Positions 13,809-27,714 of a stretch of DNA of 64,000 nt are shown here, piece after piece. The DNA is from Toxotes chatareus (Eukaryota; Chordata; Actinopteri; Toxotidae). The translations under genes and the position numbers were made by a program. Below the pieces are notes generated by a model, which was given only the letters and a program-made list of their open reading frames with translations, was not told where the DNA came from and ran no database searches. The stretch lies in assembly GCA_016801885.1 (NCBI GenBank), contig CM028893.1, forward strand, positions 4,911,950 through 4,975,949, given 5' to 3'. Positions within the stretch are counted from its first letter, which is position 1, and each line of letters starts with the position of its first letter.

Positions 13809-13844
<36 letters not shown>

Positions 13845-15504
13845 TGAGGGAGAGGGAACGAGAGGAAGAGGCACTGGGGAATCAGAATAAATAAAGGTAC
13901 TAGGAGAGTGAAAGGAAAGGAAGGAGAGCGAGCGAGTGAGAGGGAGGCAGGAAACGGAGGAGATGGAGAGAGTGGAGAGTCCAGGTACCAACGAGCAAAC
14001 ACAACAAAGCCGTCTATACCAACAGTGAAAAAGTCTTTTGACTGAGGCAGAATTTCTTTTTTAGGTGCTGATATGAACCACTGAAAACACCCTGCAACCC
14101 AGTAACACAGCCTCAGTGTGGGAATACTGCGACCATATTAAGTATTGCTAAGGGTTTCTGTTATTTGGTCTGTCCCTGTATCCCTGAGCCATGAATGAAT
14201 TTGATTAATTAGAATATTTGTTTTTGCAACGATGAGTAAAATTTCTACTTTGCGAAAATCTTGTCATTACAACATGTGATTATAACATAATGTTAGTGTC
14301 AGTCCTTGACTCCAGGTGTCTCCCAGCAGGTGACCTGATCTGAGCTCTGTCTGTTTCTTTCTTTCTTAATGAGGAACAGTGCAGATTCCACTTTGTTCAT
14401 CCTGTCCCTTCTGTGTGGCCAGGTATCTAACACCAGCTCACCAGCTGATGTCAAGAAGCAGAGACAGGAAGAACAGATCAATTTGTGTGCAGACATTCCT
14501 GCTGAAATGTCTCTGCACTGATTATTAAACTGGACATCTGTGCTCTGTTCATTTGAAGCATCTAGCACTGTCAGTCCATAGCTGTGTGGGACAACCTCTA
14601 TTTTTAAATAACAATGACAGTCAATGCACAACAATGACAGCCATGCTGCTCAACTAAAATATGACGATCTAATCATGTTTTAGCCTTGAAGTGGGCTTCT
14701 CTGAAATTCTGAATGTCCATATGGATCGAGATTAAAAACCTGTTTGAAACCGACGCATGCTCAATTTTCTCCTGTATTGATTTGACAGCAGTTGTTCTCC
14801 CTCTCTTCATGTGGAGCAATAAGGCATGAACTCGCTGACCTGAGAGAGAGAGAGATGGAAAATGCACGGTGGACAGATACATTGCTGTGGTGAAGCTAGG
14901 GCCATTTTCTGAGCTCTCTTGTATAGGCACCGCTGCAGTGGTTGAGTGTGTGTGTGTGTATGTGTGTCTCGGGTGATATATAGCAGTAAAGGTCGACAGG
15001 TTAAGTGCTCTGTTCATGTGAAATGAGTGCTGCGGGTCCCTGTATGTCTGCAGAGCTGATAGCTTTATCTGTCCTGCAGGGAACTCTGCAGGATCAAGAG
15101 CCCAAACTGAAAGAGCAGATGGAGCATTGGACATCTTACATCACTGCTCCAGCCATCAGTCTCTCACAGACTTATTTATCTGGGCGAGCTGGCGAAAAAT
15201 AGACTAAAATCCAGGATGAGGAGTCATATGGGAAAATAATTACTAATTATCAATAACCAACATCCTGATGATGGATGCTGAGAAATACGAAGCAGTTTGT
15301 CTGGTAATGAACTGTAACTACTTGTCTTGAATGGCTTGGATGAAAACCGACGAAATGAAAATCTGTGCTCTTCAGAAATGTAATTTTTGCTGGATTTCAA
15401 TGAGCTCAAACATGATAAAACTTTGACCTTTTTCATGTCATCTCTTGGCTAAAGCAACAACATGAATTAAAAACTCATCTGCCGGGAGGCATTTGGAGAT
15501 ATCT

Positions 15505-15509
15505 GAGAC

Positions 15510-15541
<32 letters not shown>
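15505..15541. repeat. (GA)n microsatellite
   Basis: A near-perfect GA array of about 36 bp with one AAA interruption near its end. Confidence 0.92.
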
Positions 15542-18448
15542 AAACTAATATGCTTTCATGTCTACGAAGAAAACAAATATTGCATGAGAATCAGTCTGTG
15601 TATGTAAGTTAAATTATGAATCTCTGACCTCACATCTTTGTCTACCCTTGGGTTTGTTGTTGAGTTGAATGGCCTCGGAGCCACACCTCTCATACACACA
15701 CAATCGTGCATGAATAAAACATTTGTTACAAGACATGAGGGTGTGTGTATGTGTGCATGATTATGTGTCACAAACAATACATCAGCACAGAGTCACGAGG
15801 GATAAGCTCCCTAAAATGTGTCTATCACATACAGTAGGCTTTATTTATTCATTGTCTGCCACGGTCAAAGGCGACTGCATCAGTACTGAATCTCAGACAG
15901 CATCTGAACCTGGACCAGGTGCCTCCCTGTCCCTGATTACAGCTGAGACTAACTTCGCGTAACTTCTAATAACAGTAGACTGTAGACGTTTCTCACAGAC
16001 GTTTTTCTTTTAACCCAAGTGTGTTTGCGCATCAGCAGGATCCTTACCATCAGTCCGACGGTTGTAAGTCACACATCTGTGTGTGTGATTTTGAGAAAAT
16101 GCTGATGTGTAGGCCTTTGTTTTAGTGCGTGTGTACATTAGAATGATCAGATGCTCAGACACAATCATCTCTCTGTGTGTGTATAGCTTGAAACGTAGGT
16201 CTGCGTGTGTGTTTTTTTCCAGTTCAAGAAGATGGCATGTGACAGGTATGAGTCTCTTTGTTGAGCCATTATCTTCTAAAGAAGGTAATTTTAGACAGGT
16301 GAGAAAGAAGCAGATTCTTACATAACACACACATCCAGACACCACAGGCACACACCTTACACACATTTTTAGTAAAGTGCTTGTGACCCATGTAGTCCCT
16401 CATACTCTGAATACACACACACAGTACAGGACATGTTAAATAAATGATTTGTATTGTTTCCACATGGCTGAAGCTACTGTGCTGATTCACTGCATTGTCA
16501 GTGAGCTGGTGTCCACTCACACACTCACACACACACAGACAGACACAGCAGAAATGTCAAACATATGGGTAAATGCACATCCACACATACACACTCTGCA
16601 TGCACTGCATCATTAAGTTCCACTAAAACATTAAACATGAAGCATGATGTTTCCTGAGCTCTCCTGGGTCTCTGATGTTGAAGGCAGTTAGAGCGTTTTA
16701 ACACAGAGGGGGAGTGAGGGAGTTAAAGGGTGAGGCAGGAGTCAAGGCAGATTGTTTATGTGAAACACTTAAAGCGAGGCAGGATTAAGGGTGAGGCGAA
16801 GTTCAGCTAGCAGCCGCTGCACCGCGGCTCACAGGCCTGTTGCTGCCTCAGTATGTGAAGAGTGGGCGTTGGTTGGTGTTTTCTTCTAAAACTGTCACAC
16901 CAGCTTCTTACACTCACAGATAACGAGGAAATTAGTGCTGCACTGACCTTTGTGTTTTTTTGTGTATCAAGTATCAAGTTTACTTTAGGAAAACACGTCT
17001 CCAACAGACACGGTTTGAAAAAAACATTGTGCAATGTGAGATGCTTCCTCAGTCTGTCAGCTTCCTGCCCCAAACACTTGTCACTCATCTTGACTGCACG
17101 TTGCAGGGTTTTATTTGCATCCATTCTGACATATCTGTAAACAATGAACTGAAGAGTGAAGACACACATACATGTTCAGAATGCAAAGGTGTTACTCAAA
17201 CTATAAAGCCCAGTAATCCCATGAATCAATAAATTAACAGTATCCCTCACTCCCTCTCCCTCCCTCATATGATTAATGCCTGACCAGAAATCAATACTCT
17301 CCCCTCCCACATGTCGGTGGATGAAGAATGTGAGGGATTCATTTACTGCCTGTGTGCACTGCACATGCTCACTGCGCACTGTTTCCACTCTTAGATAGAT
17401 GTTTGTAAGTCGGACACAAGAATCTGACAGCGAGAGCTGGAAAATACCACAGACACTTAGCTGTCCCTTTAGGACAGGTCTGGTTTAGCCTTTTCTGCGA
17501 TGTGAGATACAGACGTGGCAAACACACATATGCACACACACACATTAGGTTAAATAAAGCTTATATTTGCAGAGGTTAAGATGATGTAGGTTTGGCATTT
17601 AGAAAATATCACTTGTGAAGAGGAAGTGAGGAAGATGCAAGCAGCCACATATTCTATGGAACAGACATGATGCACAGACACGCAGTGATGTGTTAGTTAG
17701 ATGGTGGGTTTTACTTCTAAAGAAATCATGCTGCATTTATAAAAAACACATTACTAATAAGCTACTTCCACCACACTCATGGTTTGTAAATTCTGATATC
17801 TGCACAATCATTTCTGAACTGTGCACATCAAACATCTTGGTACACTGTATTACAGGATTTGTAATGTTATATTAACACTATACCATTTTGGTTCTACACT
17901 GACAGCTATGATCAATGGAAGCTGCACATGTTAGAGACATTGTCAGCTGTTCTTCATACGCATCTGTGCGCTTGTGTATCACGTAGGTGTGGCTATACAC
18001 TGAGAGGATCGGCTACAGTAGATCCACAGTAGATGTTGGTTACCGGGCACAACAGCAGCAGAGTTTATCTTCACGGGCTTCGATTAATGTTAATAGAATC
18101 CTGACACACACACAGACTGAGGAGAGCACCAACACAACAACGCACAAACTCACAAACAAACACTCACAAGAATAAACACTTAAACACAGCATGTCTAGTC
18201 GTTAATCATGTCAGAGGGGTTGCCTCTGTCCATTTATCTAGCCTCCACCTCACCCCCTCTCTCTCAAACATACGCACACACTGACGTGCACACACACACA
18301 CGCATACACACACAATGACAAATTGCTGACACGGGTAGAATATTCCCTGTGTCTGAAGATGAGATTCCCCCTTTCATGAGTCCAGCTCCTTAACCTGATT
18401 TTCTAAATCTCCTTCTCTTTTTCTGCCTCTCTCTTGGGTCACACTCTC

Positions 18449-18476
18449 CCACACACACACACACACACACACACAC
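18449..18476. repeat. (CA)n microsatellite
   Basis: About 14 CA units, 65 bp before the promoter-like cluster; a short TG array follows at about 18486-18499. Confidence 0.93.
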
Positions 18477-18540
18477 TTTGAGAATGTGTGTGTGTGTGTA
18501 TATGCGCCTGTGTGCATCTTCGTGTGCTAAGGTCTAAAGG

Positions 18541-18630
18541 CCATTTCCCACGATGCCCTGCAGCTCCAGGCTCCTCGGTGACGTCATCGTCACTCTGGGC
18601 GACAGGGGGAAATAAAGAGGCGGGGCCTTC
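18541..18630. promoter_or_regulatory. Promoter-like cluster inside intron 1
   Basis: Within 90 bp the plus strand carries TTTCCCACGATGCCCTGCAG (18544-18563), close to the ZNF143/THAP11 consensus TTCCCANNATGC, then a full palindromic CRE TGACGTCA (18579-18586) and a GC box GGCGGGGCC (18619-18627). The block is GC-rich and CpG-bearing in an AT-rich intron. These motif types mark many vertebrate housekeeping-style promoters, so an alternative semaphorin start or an unannotated transcript could begin here. No first exon could be identified from the sequence. Confidence 0.4.
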
Positions 18631-21319
18631 CTTCCTGACCCTATCTCCAATACAATGGAGACACACACACTCTCTGTTATGGGTACTGCAGGAAAACCTC
18701 CCACATGGATTTATGCAAAAACAGAGTGTAAGTAAATGTGTGTGTGTGTCTCTTCTATGCTTTATGAACTCCACTCTGCTGTTCATGTTGTGAGGAGGAG
18801 TCATGTGCACAAACAAAAACCCAGACCAAGATCTCGGTAGAGCACTTCCATATGCAACAGGAAGTAGAACTAAATCTGGTACACAGGTGGTTTTGGTGTC
18901 TACAGAAACAGATCAGTAAGCATAAGTTTAAGGTTTTGGTTCATTTAATTAACCAAGATGTGCCATGGGAACGTTTTCAGAAACAGAAACACTAAAGCAA
19001 AACCATAGAAAAGAACAGCTCTGTGCGATGTGTGACTGTCTGAGGGGGAGTAAAGTGAGATACAAAGAAAGCATAACAAAGAGCACTTTAGTACCAAAGA
19101 TGGAGATGGAAAAAAGAGCCAGAAATTAATTTTTTTTTTTTTACTGATACCATTAACAGCAAATTCAGAGGAAACCGCCCGCAGGCTTCCAGTAAACTGA
19201 ACTTCTCAGGCAAAGAGAACTAAACAAGTTTGGTTGCTCATTTGTATTTTTCTTGAAATGCATTCAATCCGGCTCTTCTTAGAAACTTTGTAATAGTGCA
19301 GGAGTGCCAATGTGCACAAGGTTAAGCACTCTAACACACAAATGCAATTCATGGTGGCTTATTAGTTTTTGATTTTTTTGCCAAACTGAGTTTTTGACCC
19401 CTGGTGCCTGAAGATGCTGACCACTGTGGTTTAACAAGACTAAATGAGGTTCCTGTGTGATGAGAACAGCTCTCTTAAATACATTTTTTTTTAAAAGGAG
19501 AAGAGAGAGGCTGCATTGCAAAATCTGATCTTTTTTTGTATATGTATGTACTTTTTTATTCAAAGTAAAGACAGAAACTTAAAAATGTTTTAAACTGAAA
19601 ACTATAATAACAAGCCTTTAGTATCACGTACACACAAATACACAGAGCTAGATGAGAGCATGTAACTTCAACATACCATATTCACTAGCATAAGGAAAAA
19701 GATGCTGTCACACATACATACATCCATACTGTACACTTGCCTTTAGGCTGTTATGTAGAACCCATGTCCCCAGGTACTATCCGCCCCCTCACTTCTCGTG
19801 AATCACATACACCTGCAGGACCTGCTCTACAACTGTGCTGTTTAATGTGTGCATGTGTGTTTGCTTGTGCGTTGCATAAGAAATAAAACTGGGTCAGCTC
19901 ATGGGGGTCAATCATCAGCCACAACCTGCCAGTGTCTTACTGTGCCAAGAAAAACGACAAGGAAGAAAAAGAAAAAAAAGCAGATAGACAGCTTTAGGTT
20001 ATGGTGAAACAGCCATCCTGCGGTGTAAGGTAGCAAACTGCGTTAGTCTGAGTCTTTTCCTGGAATACAACTTCTACAATGGCAACATCCTCCATGTCTT
20101 TCCTCCCAACTGCTCGGTGACATTCTGCAGCAGCGTTGTTTGTTGCTTTGTTTACTCTCTGATTGCATTAATGTTTGGAGAGAGGCCGTGCCAGACAGAC
20201 AACACTGCACATTCATTCAGCTAATAATGTTTTCATAAGATAAGATAAACCTTTAATATAAAATATATCAACCTAATCACACATCATGATGAGACCGGTT
20301 ACCATGCTTTCCATCATAATGGTAAAACAACAAAAGTAAATGAATTGCCAGATGAGTAATGCACTAAACTTTTGTTCATTATCAGCCATGTGTCCTGTTG
20401 AAGTGTACTTGATTTAACACCGAATCATCACCTGTTCACTCAATGTAATTTTAGAATGCAACAGTCAGACTATCAAATGAAGAGTAAACATAGAAGATTT
20501 TAGAAAATACAAGCAGAGCAGGAAACTGTTTCTACCGCTGCACTGATCGCCATGTTGCACCGCTCATTAACCTGTTTTCCCTGCTGTCACTATGGTGCCA
20601 AAGATGCTCCTGTTCCTTCTCTGATTGGTCTGATGTGTGCACTGCTTTGTTAGCACAAAGAAGCGTGAGTCAGCACAGCAAAGCATCACAACGCAAGGGA
20701 TTTAAGTTCCCTTCAGCAGCCTTCTGCAGCAAAAGTACGGCAGATAGCTCCAGATGAGTGAAGGAAACTCACTAAACTGCAGCTTGGTCGAAAAATAGAA
20801 GCAGGAGCCAGGACTTTATAAAGTATTGAAAGGATGAGTCTCATTACATCCTCCCTTAGCCTGAGGAGACACTGTGTTGGAACAAAAACGCTGGAGAGCT
20901 GCGGCGCCGTTACATAATCACCACTACAGATCAGTCATTCATGTGTGAGGACAGAGACTGGGGAGCAGAAACACACACACAACAAGATGTGTACATAGTT
21001 TACAATAAATATACAGAATGTATAAATGTGTAAAAATAAATTCCTCCCTTCTTCTCCTCAATCACTTTCACTTCCCCCTGAGGAAAAAAAGGTAGTTTCT
21101 TAAAGTTAAATCTCCACCTCCTTCCCCTCACTGTGACTTTCCACCTCTCTCTAACAGGGCTGGCTCCATCCACTGTGTGAGCCAGCAGGGGTGGTCGCTC
21201 TCATCTAATAAGCCCCTGTCACACAGATTAATGCCCGCTGATGATAAAACCCCCCCCCACCACCACCACCCCCCTCCACTGGATTGGGTCGAAACCAACT
21301 GTCTGCTTGATTAAACCCA

Positions 21320-21321
21320 AA

Positions 21322-21353
<32 letters not shown>

Positions 21354-21383
21354 CAGAGAGAGACAGAGAGAGACAGATAGAGA
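21320..21383. repeat. (GA)n with periodic C interruptions
   Basis: An imperfect purine array in which GAGA runs are broken at intervals by CAGA, giving a higher-order pattern of about 8-12 bp. It is preceded by a C/CA-rich block (about 21249-21277). Confidence 0.9.
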
Positions 21384-22554
21384 CGATAAAAACTCTTATC
21401 ATCTCTCCTCCTGTCAGGCTGCCATTGGTCTACAGGACATGACAGCTCGTCTTGACTTCCTGCCCTTGTTTCCCATCTATCTCCTCTCATCCTCTTCACC
21501 TATCTTACTTTCTCTCTCTTTCTGCTTTGTCTCTGCTCCTTCTATGCATGGACTTACTTTCCACAACCATCCCTCTTCTCATTTTCTTCCTTTTATCTCC
21601 AGGTTTTGCAGGAACAGCCCACCTCCTTTCCCGTCTATACACAACTATATTTTGTTATTATGACCATAAGACATACCGTTTGGTGGAAAGTAACAAAACT
21701 TAATACTAATAATACTTATGTACATTTACTTAAGTGAACTTTTGAGCTTTGAACTCCTGGAACAGTCTTTTGTTTTGACATTACAGTTTGACTTCTTTTA
21801 CTAAAGAAAACGTTCTGGTTGTTTCTTCCGCCAGTGGAAATTTCACTGATGAATCGGTGCTATTTATTTACACAATTTAATGGAAATGCCATGTTTAAAT
21901 CCCATGCCAGCGTATGGGCTGAATTTGAATGAAGAGCCTTAATACATTAAAAATCAACAAAGCAACCGTGTGCTGTTAAAACAAAAGCCTCACTTCAGCA
22001 GTAACAATAAAAGGGAAACAACTATTTTAATCCTCTGTGGCCCCTGCCTTCGTAATCACTAAAATGCCTCAAATCATCTTGTTCACTGCAGTGGCTCCAC
22101 ACATTCAAAATCCCTGTCCACCACCCAAACAATCGTCTGTCAGGTCTGATTTGTTTTTCTAGGTTTGTGCAGAACACACTCTTGCATAACACAAAAACAC
22201 ATACAGATGAACAAACACTCGTCCTAATGTGAAAGATGACAGATGAAGAAACCAGATGCGTGGAATTCCACTGGCACAGCACCACCCTGTTGTGGTCTAT
22301 TTATTTACACATTACAGCATTCAAATGCACGCATACACGTGATTGCACCTGTTTGTGGGCGCACACCTGGTGGGAGGGGCTTAACAGAAAGATAGAAAAC
22401 AGCAATGAGAAGGAGGCTTCACTTCAAAGTGGAGAACAAAATGGAAGGATTTTAAAACAGAGTGACAGATTTAAGCACTTTATTTCCTGTGCCTGGTAGC
22501 TGGTGCGACTGAATGTGTGTGTGCACATGCAAGTGTGTATATGCATGAACATTC

Positions 22555-22698
22555 AGCGTGTGTGTGTGTGTGTGTGAGGGTGAATTTGGCCAGCTTGCTC
22601 CAAGCAAAGCAAGATTAATGATCCTTAGCTCATTCCTGGCAAATGCCAAGATCCTTCTATACGTGTGTGTGTGTGTGTGTGTGGGTGTGTGTGTGTGC
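22555..22698. repeat. Two (TG)n tracts flanking a non-repetitive island
   Basis: TG arrays at about 22557-22576 and 22663-22698 enclose about 85 bp of unique sequence with AT-rich homeodomain-like sites (GATTAATGATCC) and a TGGCAAATGCCA palindrome. The island looks constrained compared with its flanks, but this cannot be shown without alignment. Confidence 0.8.
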
Positions 22699-25684
22699 TT
22701 GTGTGGTTGACCTAACAAGGAAAGCTTTGTCCATATAATGGCTTTGAGCTGAACTTCAACCAGCTGATCAGCTTCTGTATGCATGTGTGCAGTTAACTGG
22801 GGAAGAATTATTATATAGCATCTAAATACAGGGCTGTACTATTATCATTCTCAGTGGTTTATAAAAACCCACAGTTACCCACAGTTTCCTCTCAAGTCTA
22901 TCAAATTATTTTAATAACATTAGCAGTGCATGTCATTTGACACCTTTATGCAGCACGGACTGCTTAGGTTGGCCTGGTTACAAGCCATCAACTAATACAC
23001 ACACACACATTCCGATAAGCAGATAAATCCCAAAGACAAAAACAGAGAGAAAAAAAAACAACACATGAACGTGCACTATAACCCATGTACAGTGTAAAAC
23101 ATCACACTATATACATGAGCACAAAACACACTGCACAAAGGTCAGTGTTCAATCTATAGTGTGGGCTCATGTATCCTGCATAACAACTCTTTATACACCA
23201 CATCACAACCCAACAGCATGCTAATGCTCAACATATATCATGTATGGCTCTTTTGGAGGCGCACACACACCCACAACCACACCCACACAAAAGTACACAC
23301 TTCAGCACACAATTTGAGCTTGTCTAAAGTGATCCACTAAAATAACAGACGGTAAAAAGGTTAGGAGTGAATAATTGACTAGTCCATTAACTCCCTCTCT
23401 CTTTCTGCCCCTCATTCTATATCACTCTATATCTCTGTCAACCAAACGTGTGCCAGTCTACAATTCATCCAACCTGTTACAGCTAAAATCTTTAGTTTTG
23501 TTCAAATTTTGTAATTTTGCATTATCTGCATGGTTGAGTTGTTAGACTCGCACATTTACTCTGCTTGACTTGCTCTTCAGTCTCTTGCTTCCTTTCTGAG
23601 AACCATGCAATGCCAAGTGTTGCACAGGAAGTCACACGTGCTAATTCTGTATTTTTTTTTACACAAAACAGTAAAATTAGACATGGGTCATTTTTTTCCA
23701 AACTTTTCAAATAGCTAATTCAAATGAACCACACAATTGTCTGCACTTCCTTGAATCATTAATCCTTCATCAAACATCAAGGCCTAGTGGCAGTCAATAT
23801 TCTTTTGCAGTGTGGGTTTAGGTTACAGTAGAAATTATTGTCAACTTGAAGCTTTATTGCAATTAATGTTGCTTGACATTACATTTTATATGAGTTTGAC
23901 AACTGTTCCGTCTCACTCTGGTCCTGTGTCTTTCCATGTATCTCTCAGGGCGTCTCTGCTTGAACTACAACAACCATTACATGCAAACTCACTGACCATT
24001 CATAATGCAAACCAGTCGGGCTGACTACGTCAAAGAAAGCCACAGTATGATGTTCAACATGACTTGGTGTGTATATACACTAAAGAAACAGAAGCAATAA
24101 ACACTGTCAGGACACAAAAGAACAAGGAGCTGAACTGAGGAGCTCAGTTTCTTCTTATTGTACAAACTTCATCTCAGTGTCCCAACAAAAACTAACCTCA
24201 GTCCTTACACAACTTTAAAGACCAGCTTTAGCTTGCTTTAGCTTGCTCCCAATATTTAAACTGGAAGCAATTAGAGATGTTCACTCCATCAGTGTATAAC
24301 ATGCACCAGCTGAACTATTAATTTGTCCAGTACATGCCTTGTCAACCCTCAGTTGGTATGCTAACCTTGTCTCTTTCACTCTTTTCTCCATAAATAGTGT
24401 GTGTGCAGACATTTACAGAGGTTATTAATGGAACCGCGCCTTTAAAACTAAATGAGTGCAGCACTTTGTGTGCCCTGCTTTTCACCTTCATCTGTCATCA
24501 CCACCACTGCAAAAGTGTGTGTGTGTGTATTCTGCAAGTGTGTCTGACTCATGGGCGGAGTTGGAGATGGTGCATTGTATATGATACTACAAACATGCAC
24601 CCTCATGCAGTATTAATGCACCCAAACGATGGGAAAACATGGTGCATTCACGCACCCACATACAGCCATATTTTTTTTCCCAGGGTGCTGTTATTTGATT
24701 CTGGCAGGCAGACTGTGAGAAAAAAGATGATATTCAGAGATAGTGAACAGAAGCATTCCTCCAGCAGTCTCACATATTACCCCGTAAAGATTTTCACAAG
24801 TTTAAGTGCAGAAAAATATCTGTCTCTAATTCTTTGACGAGGGTTCGAGTGCTGCTCTTTCACTCTTATGAGCATATAAAACAATTCAAAAGACTGTAAA
24901 ATATATAGGTTTTCTTCCACAATATTTCTCAGTTAAGTTGCTCTCAGTCATATTTTATATCTACATCATATTGTTCACATGCAAGGACTGATCATCACTG
25001 GCTGAAAACACTTGCTAGCTGCTACATTCACAAATACCCTCCACCTGCTAAAACACAGCAAGACTGCTGCAGTGTTGGAGACTGTGTGAAGTCATGCCCA
25101 AATCCTGTTATACAGCACCGTAGTGCACATGGTACAGCTCATTATTTGGTGTTGAGGAGATTGTTTACACAGGTAGGTACATAACTGCTCCCTGGGTTCC
25201 TTGAACAAGCCATTAATACTGTTAATCATTCATCAACAATGAAAACCTGAGGCAAATAACACAAGCAGTCTAATCATATTTGAGAGACTGTACCATAACA
25301 GCTCTGCCTATTGTTGTGTGTAACTAGGTCACCTGACTAAGACCAACTTCCCATTCTCTCACACACACAGGCTTCCCCTACATATAAACACCTCCACACA
25401 CACGCACACACACACACACGGGACCCTGCCAGCACAAAGCTGGATGTGTGCTTTTGTGTGAGTAGGATACACATGAGCACACTCAGACAATTATAAGCAG
25501 TCCATTAACACCCTGTCAGTGTTTCTTAAAGTAGCCACTTACTAACTGCATAATATCATCAATGTATACGCACCCATACACACTCACACACACACGTCTT
25601 AGAAGAACTCATTATAGTAATTCGCATTAGGTTCCAAACTACAAGCTCATTAGCAGATGTCACATTCTTAAATTCCCTCTTAAG

Positions 25685-25713
25685 CACACACACACACACA
25701 CACACACACACAT

Positions 25714-25770
<57 letters not shown>
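25685..25770. repeat. Long (CA)n array, 86 bp
   Basis: The longest CA array in the window, interrupted once by a CATG near 25711-25714. It is likely highly variable. The minus-strand Cys/Val open frame over it is an artefact. Confidence 0.97.
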
Positions 25771-25774
<4 letters not shown>

Positions 25775-26358
25775 GACCTAAACCATATGTTTGGGTGGGA
25801 TAAGTCCACATCACCTCTAGTGGCTTTAATGCATTAAGTCCTTTCATTCAGTTCCCTACTTGTGCAGGCTCAACACAATAACACACAAACAGTCCCATTC
25901 AATTCCTCATCAGCTCCACAGATGATCATCATCACTAAATTTAAATTGATGCAGGCATTGGTTTAATCCTGGGTCAAGTATGAGAATTTGTGTTTAGATA
26001 CGTGTTTTTCTTTGGACAGCGAGGAAACGTGAAATAAGAACTGGTTACTAACTCACACACACAATAAAATTACATTATACAGGATGCATGTATTAAATAT
26101 GTCCTATTTAATTCAGTAAACGTTCTTGTATTTGTGCTTGCAATATCCATTTGTATGCATGATATATATTTATACATTTCCTCTGTGCCTTTGCAACATA
26201 TCAGACAGCATGATAATCTGGACTGCTGGGACCTCATTTCCATGCTGTCCCATGTGGACAAGGGCACTTGTTATATAAAAGCACTTAAGCTGATGAGATC
26301 GCCCGAGATGCAGGCCGCTGTGATGTCATGACGCCATCTGACTGCACACTCTGTCGTA

Positions 26359-26366
26359 TGACGTCA
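26359..26366. promoter_or_regulatory. Palindromic CRE (TGACGTCA)
   Basis: A perfect 8-bp CREB/ATF site within intron 1, with related TGATGTCATGACGCC sequence about 40 bp to the left. It is the second full CRE in the intron. Function is inferred from the motif only. Confidence 0.35.
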
Positions 26367-27714
26367 CCTAGTTAATCACAAACTTTTAATTATAATTGGA
26401 TTTGTGAGTCCCACAGTTTCGTCAAGGACCTGATTAATACTGTTTCAGATTTCACAGGACACAACAGATATATCAGAACTCTGGATGGGCTGAATGTCTC
26501 TTTCTATAGCTACAGTACCAGTGTGTATGTTCATTTTGTGTCTGAGAACCTAACACACACAATGCTTTGAGTCATTTATTAAATGCAAAGTGGCTCTCCA
26601 AGCTTTGATCTCCACTCTCTACCATTCAAAACAAAGGTAATGTTCATGCTAATGTGTTCTTACTGTGATGCCACCATCTCCGTCTATGAAGCTCCCGTGT
26701 AGTGCTTTGTAATGTTGACATGCTTTCTAGATCAGTGTGATAATGCTTTTAGGAGGCTTTTCCTGCTTTAGCGCTGGTACACAAACACACACACAACCAC
26801 ACACATTTTAGGGAGCCTGTCTTCCATTGTAATGTTAAGCTAAAAGATGAAAGTATGGTGTCAGTCTGGCTCTAAAGACCCTCTCTCTCTCTTTCTGTAT
26901 TCCCCCTGGACACACACACACACTCTCACACACACGCACAAAGTACACATACAGGCTCAGCAGACACCTCAATTATGATAATGTGGATCAGCATTAATGT
27001 ATCCTTACAGCGCGGCTGGCTTTCAACAATGCTGTATGCGTGTGTGTGTCCCAGACAGCAGGCGAGGAGGGCCAGCTACTGTATCTCATTTAACACAGGT
27101 TATTCCCTCCAGGCAAGCAAAATGCTGAGGCCTTCAGCATCTTTGAATTAATACACACACATACAGTTAAACACGTAAACACACACAGACTTACACTCAC
27201 TGTTAAAATCAAAGTTCCTTATAAATGCAAAACAAAGGAAAATATGGACAAACCCGCCAGTGTCTGCAGAGGAAAGGATCAAGTAAGAGCAAGAATCGGA
27301 CAAAATGAGAAAAAGGGACAGAAATAAACAAAAAAAACACACACACACACAATCCTCAGGGAGACGAGTCTACCGTGTGTTTTTCTGTCTGTGTGTATCT
27401 GTGTGTCAGACAGTTTCAACAGCACAGATGGCTTTTGAATTTGTGCAGAAGAAACTCAGATTATACACAATGTAAAACACTCAAAACACATTATAATTCA
27501 AAAATGTGTAGCAGTGCAACAGGAAGGGACCATTTCAACAACCAAACTATTCAGAAAATATGTGCAAAATTAGCAAAAAGTGCACCAGTCACACTAACAG
27601 GAGTGTTAATGTCCTCCACTCATGGACTGGATCATCTGAGAAAACATCTTCCGGTCACTTCTCAGCAACTGCTCCATTTGAAAAGGTGTTTCCCTTCTCT
27701 CTTCTCTGCTGCAG

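Noticed and set aside
13799..13816. CCACAGGGGGCAGAG as a CTCF site
   Set aside because: One base short of the core consensus and set in a GA array, so not supportable.
24835..24870. GGGTTCGAGT resembling a tRNA B box
   Set aside because: No upstream A box and no cloverleaf can be drawn.
25685..25770. CRISPR-like regular repeat
   Set aside because: Simple dinucleotide array in a vertebrate genome, with no repeat-spacer structure.
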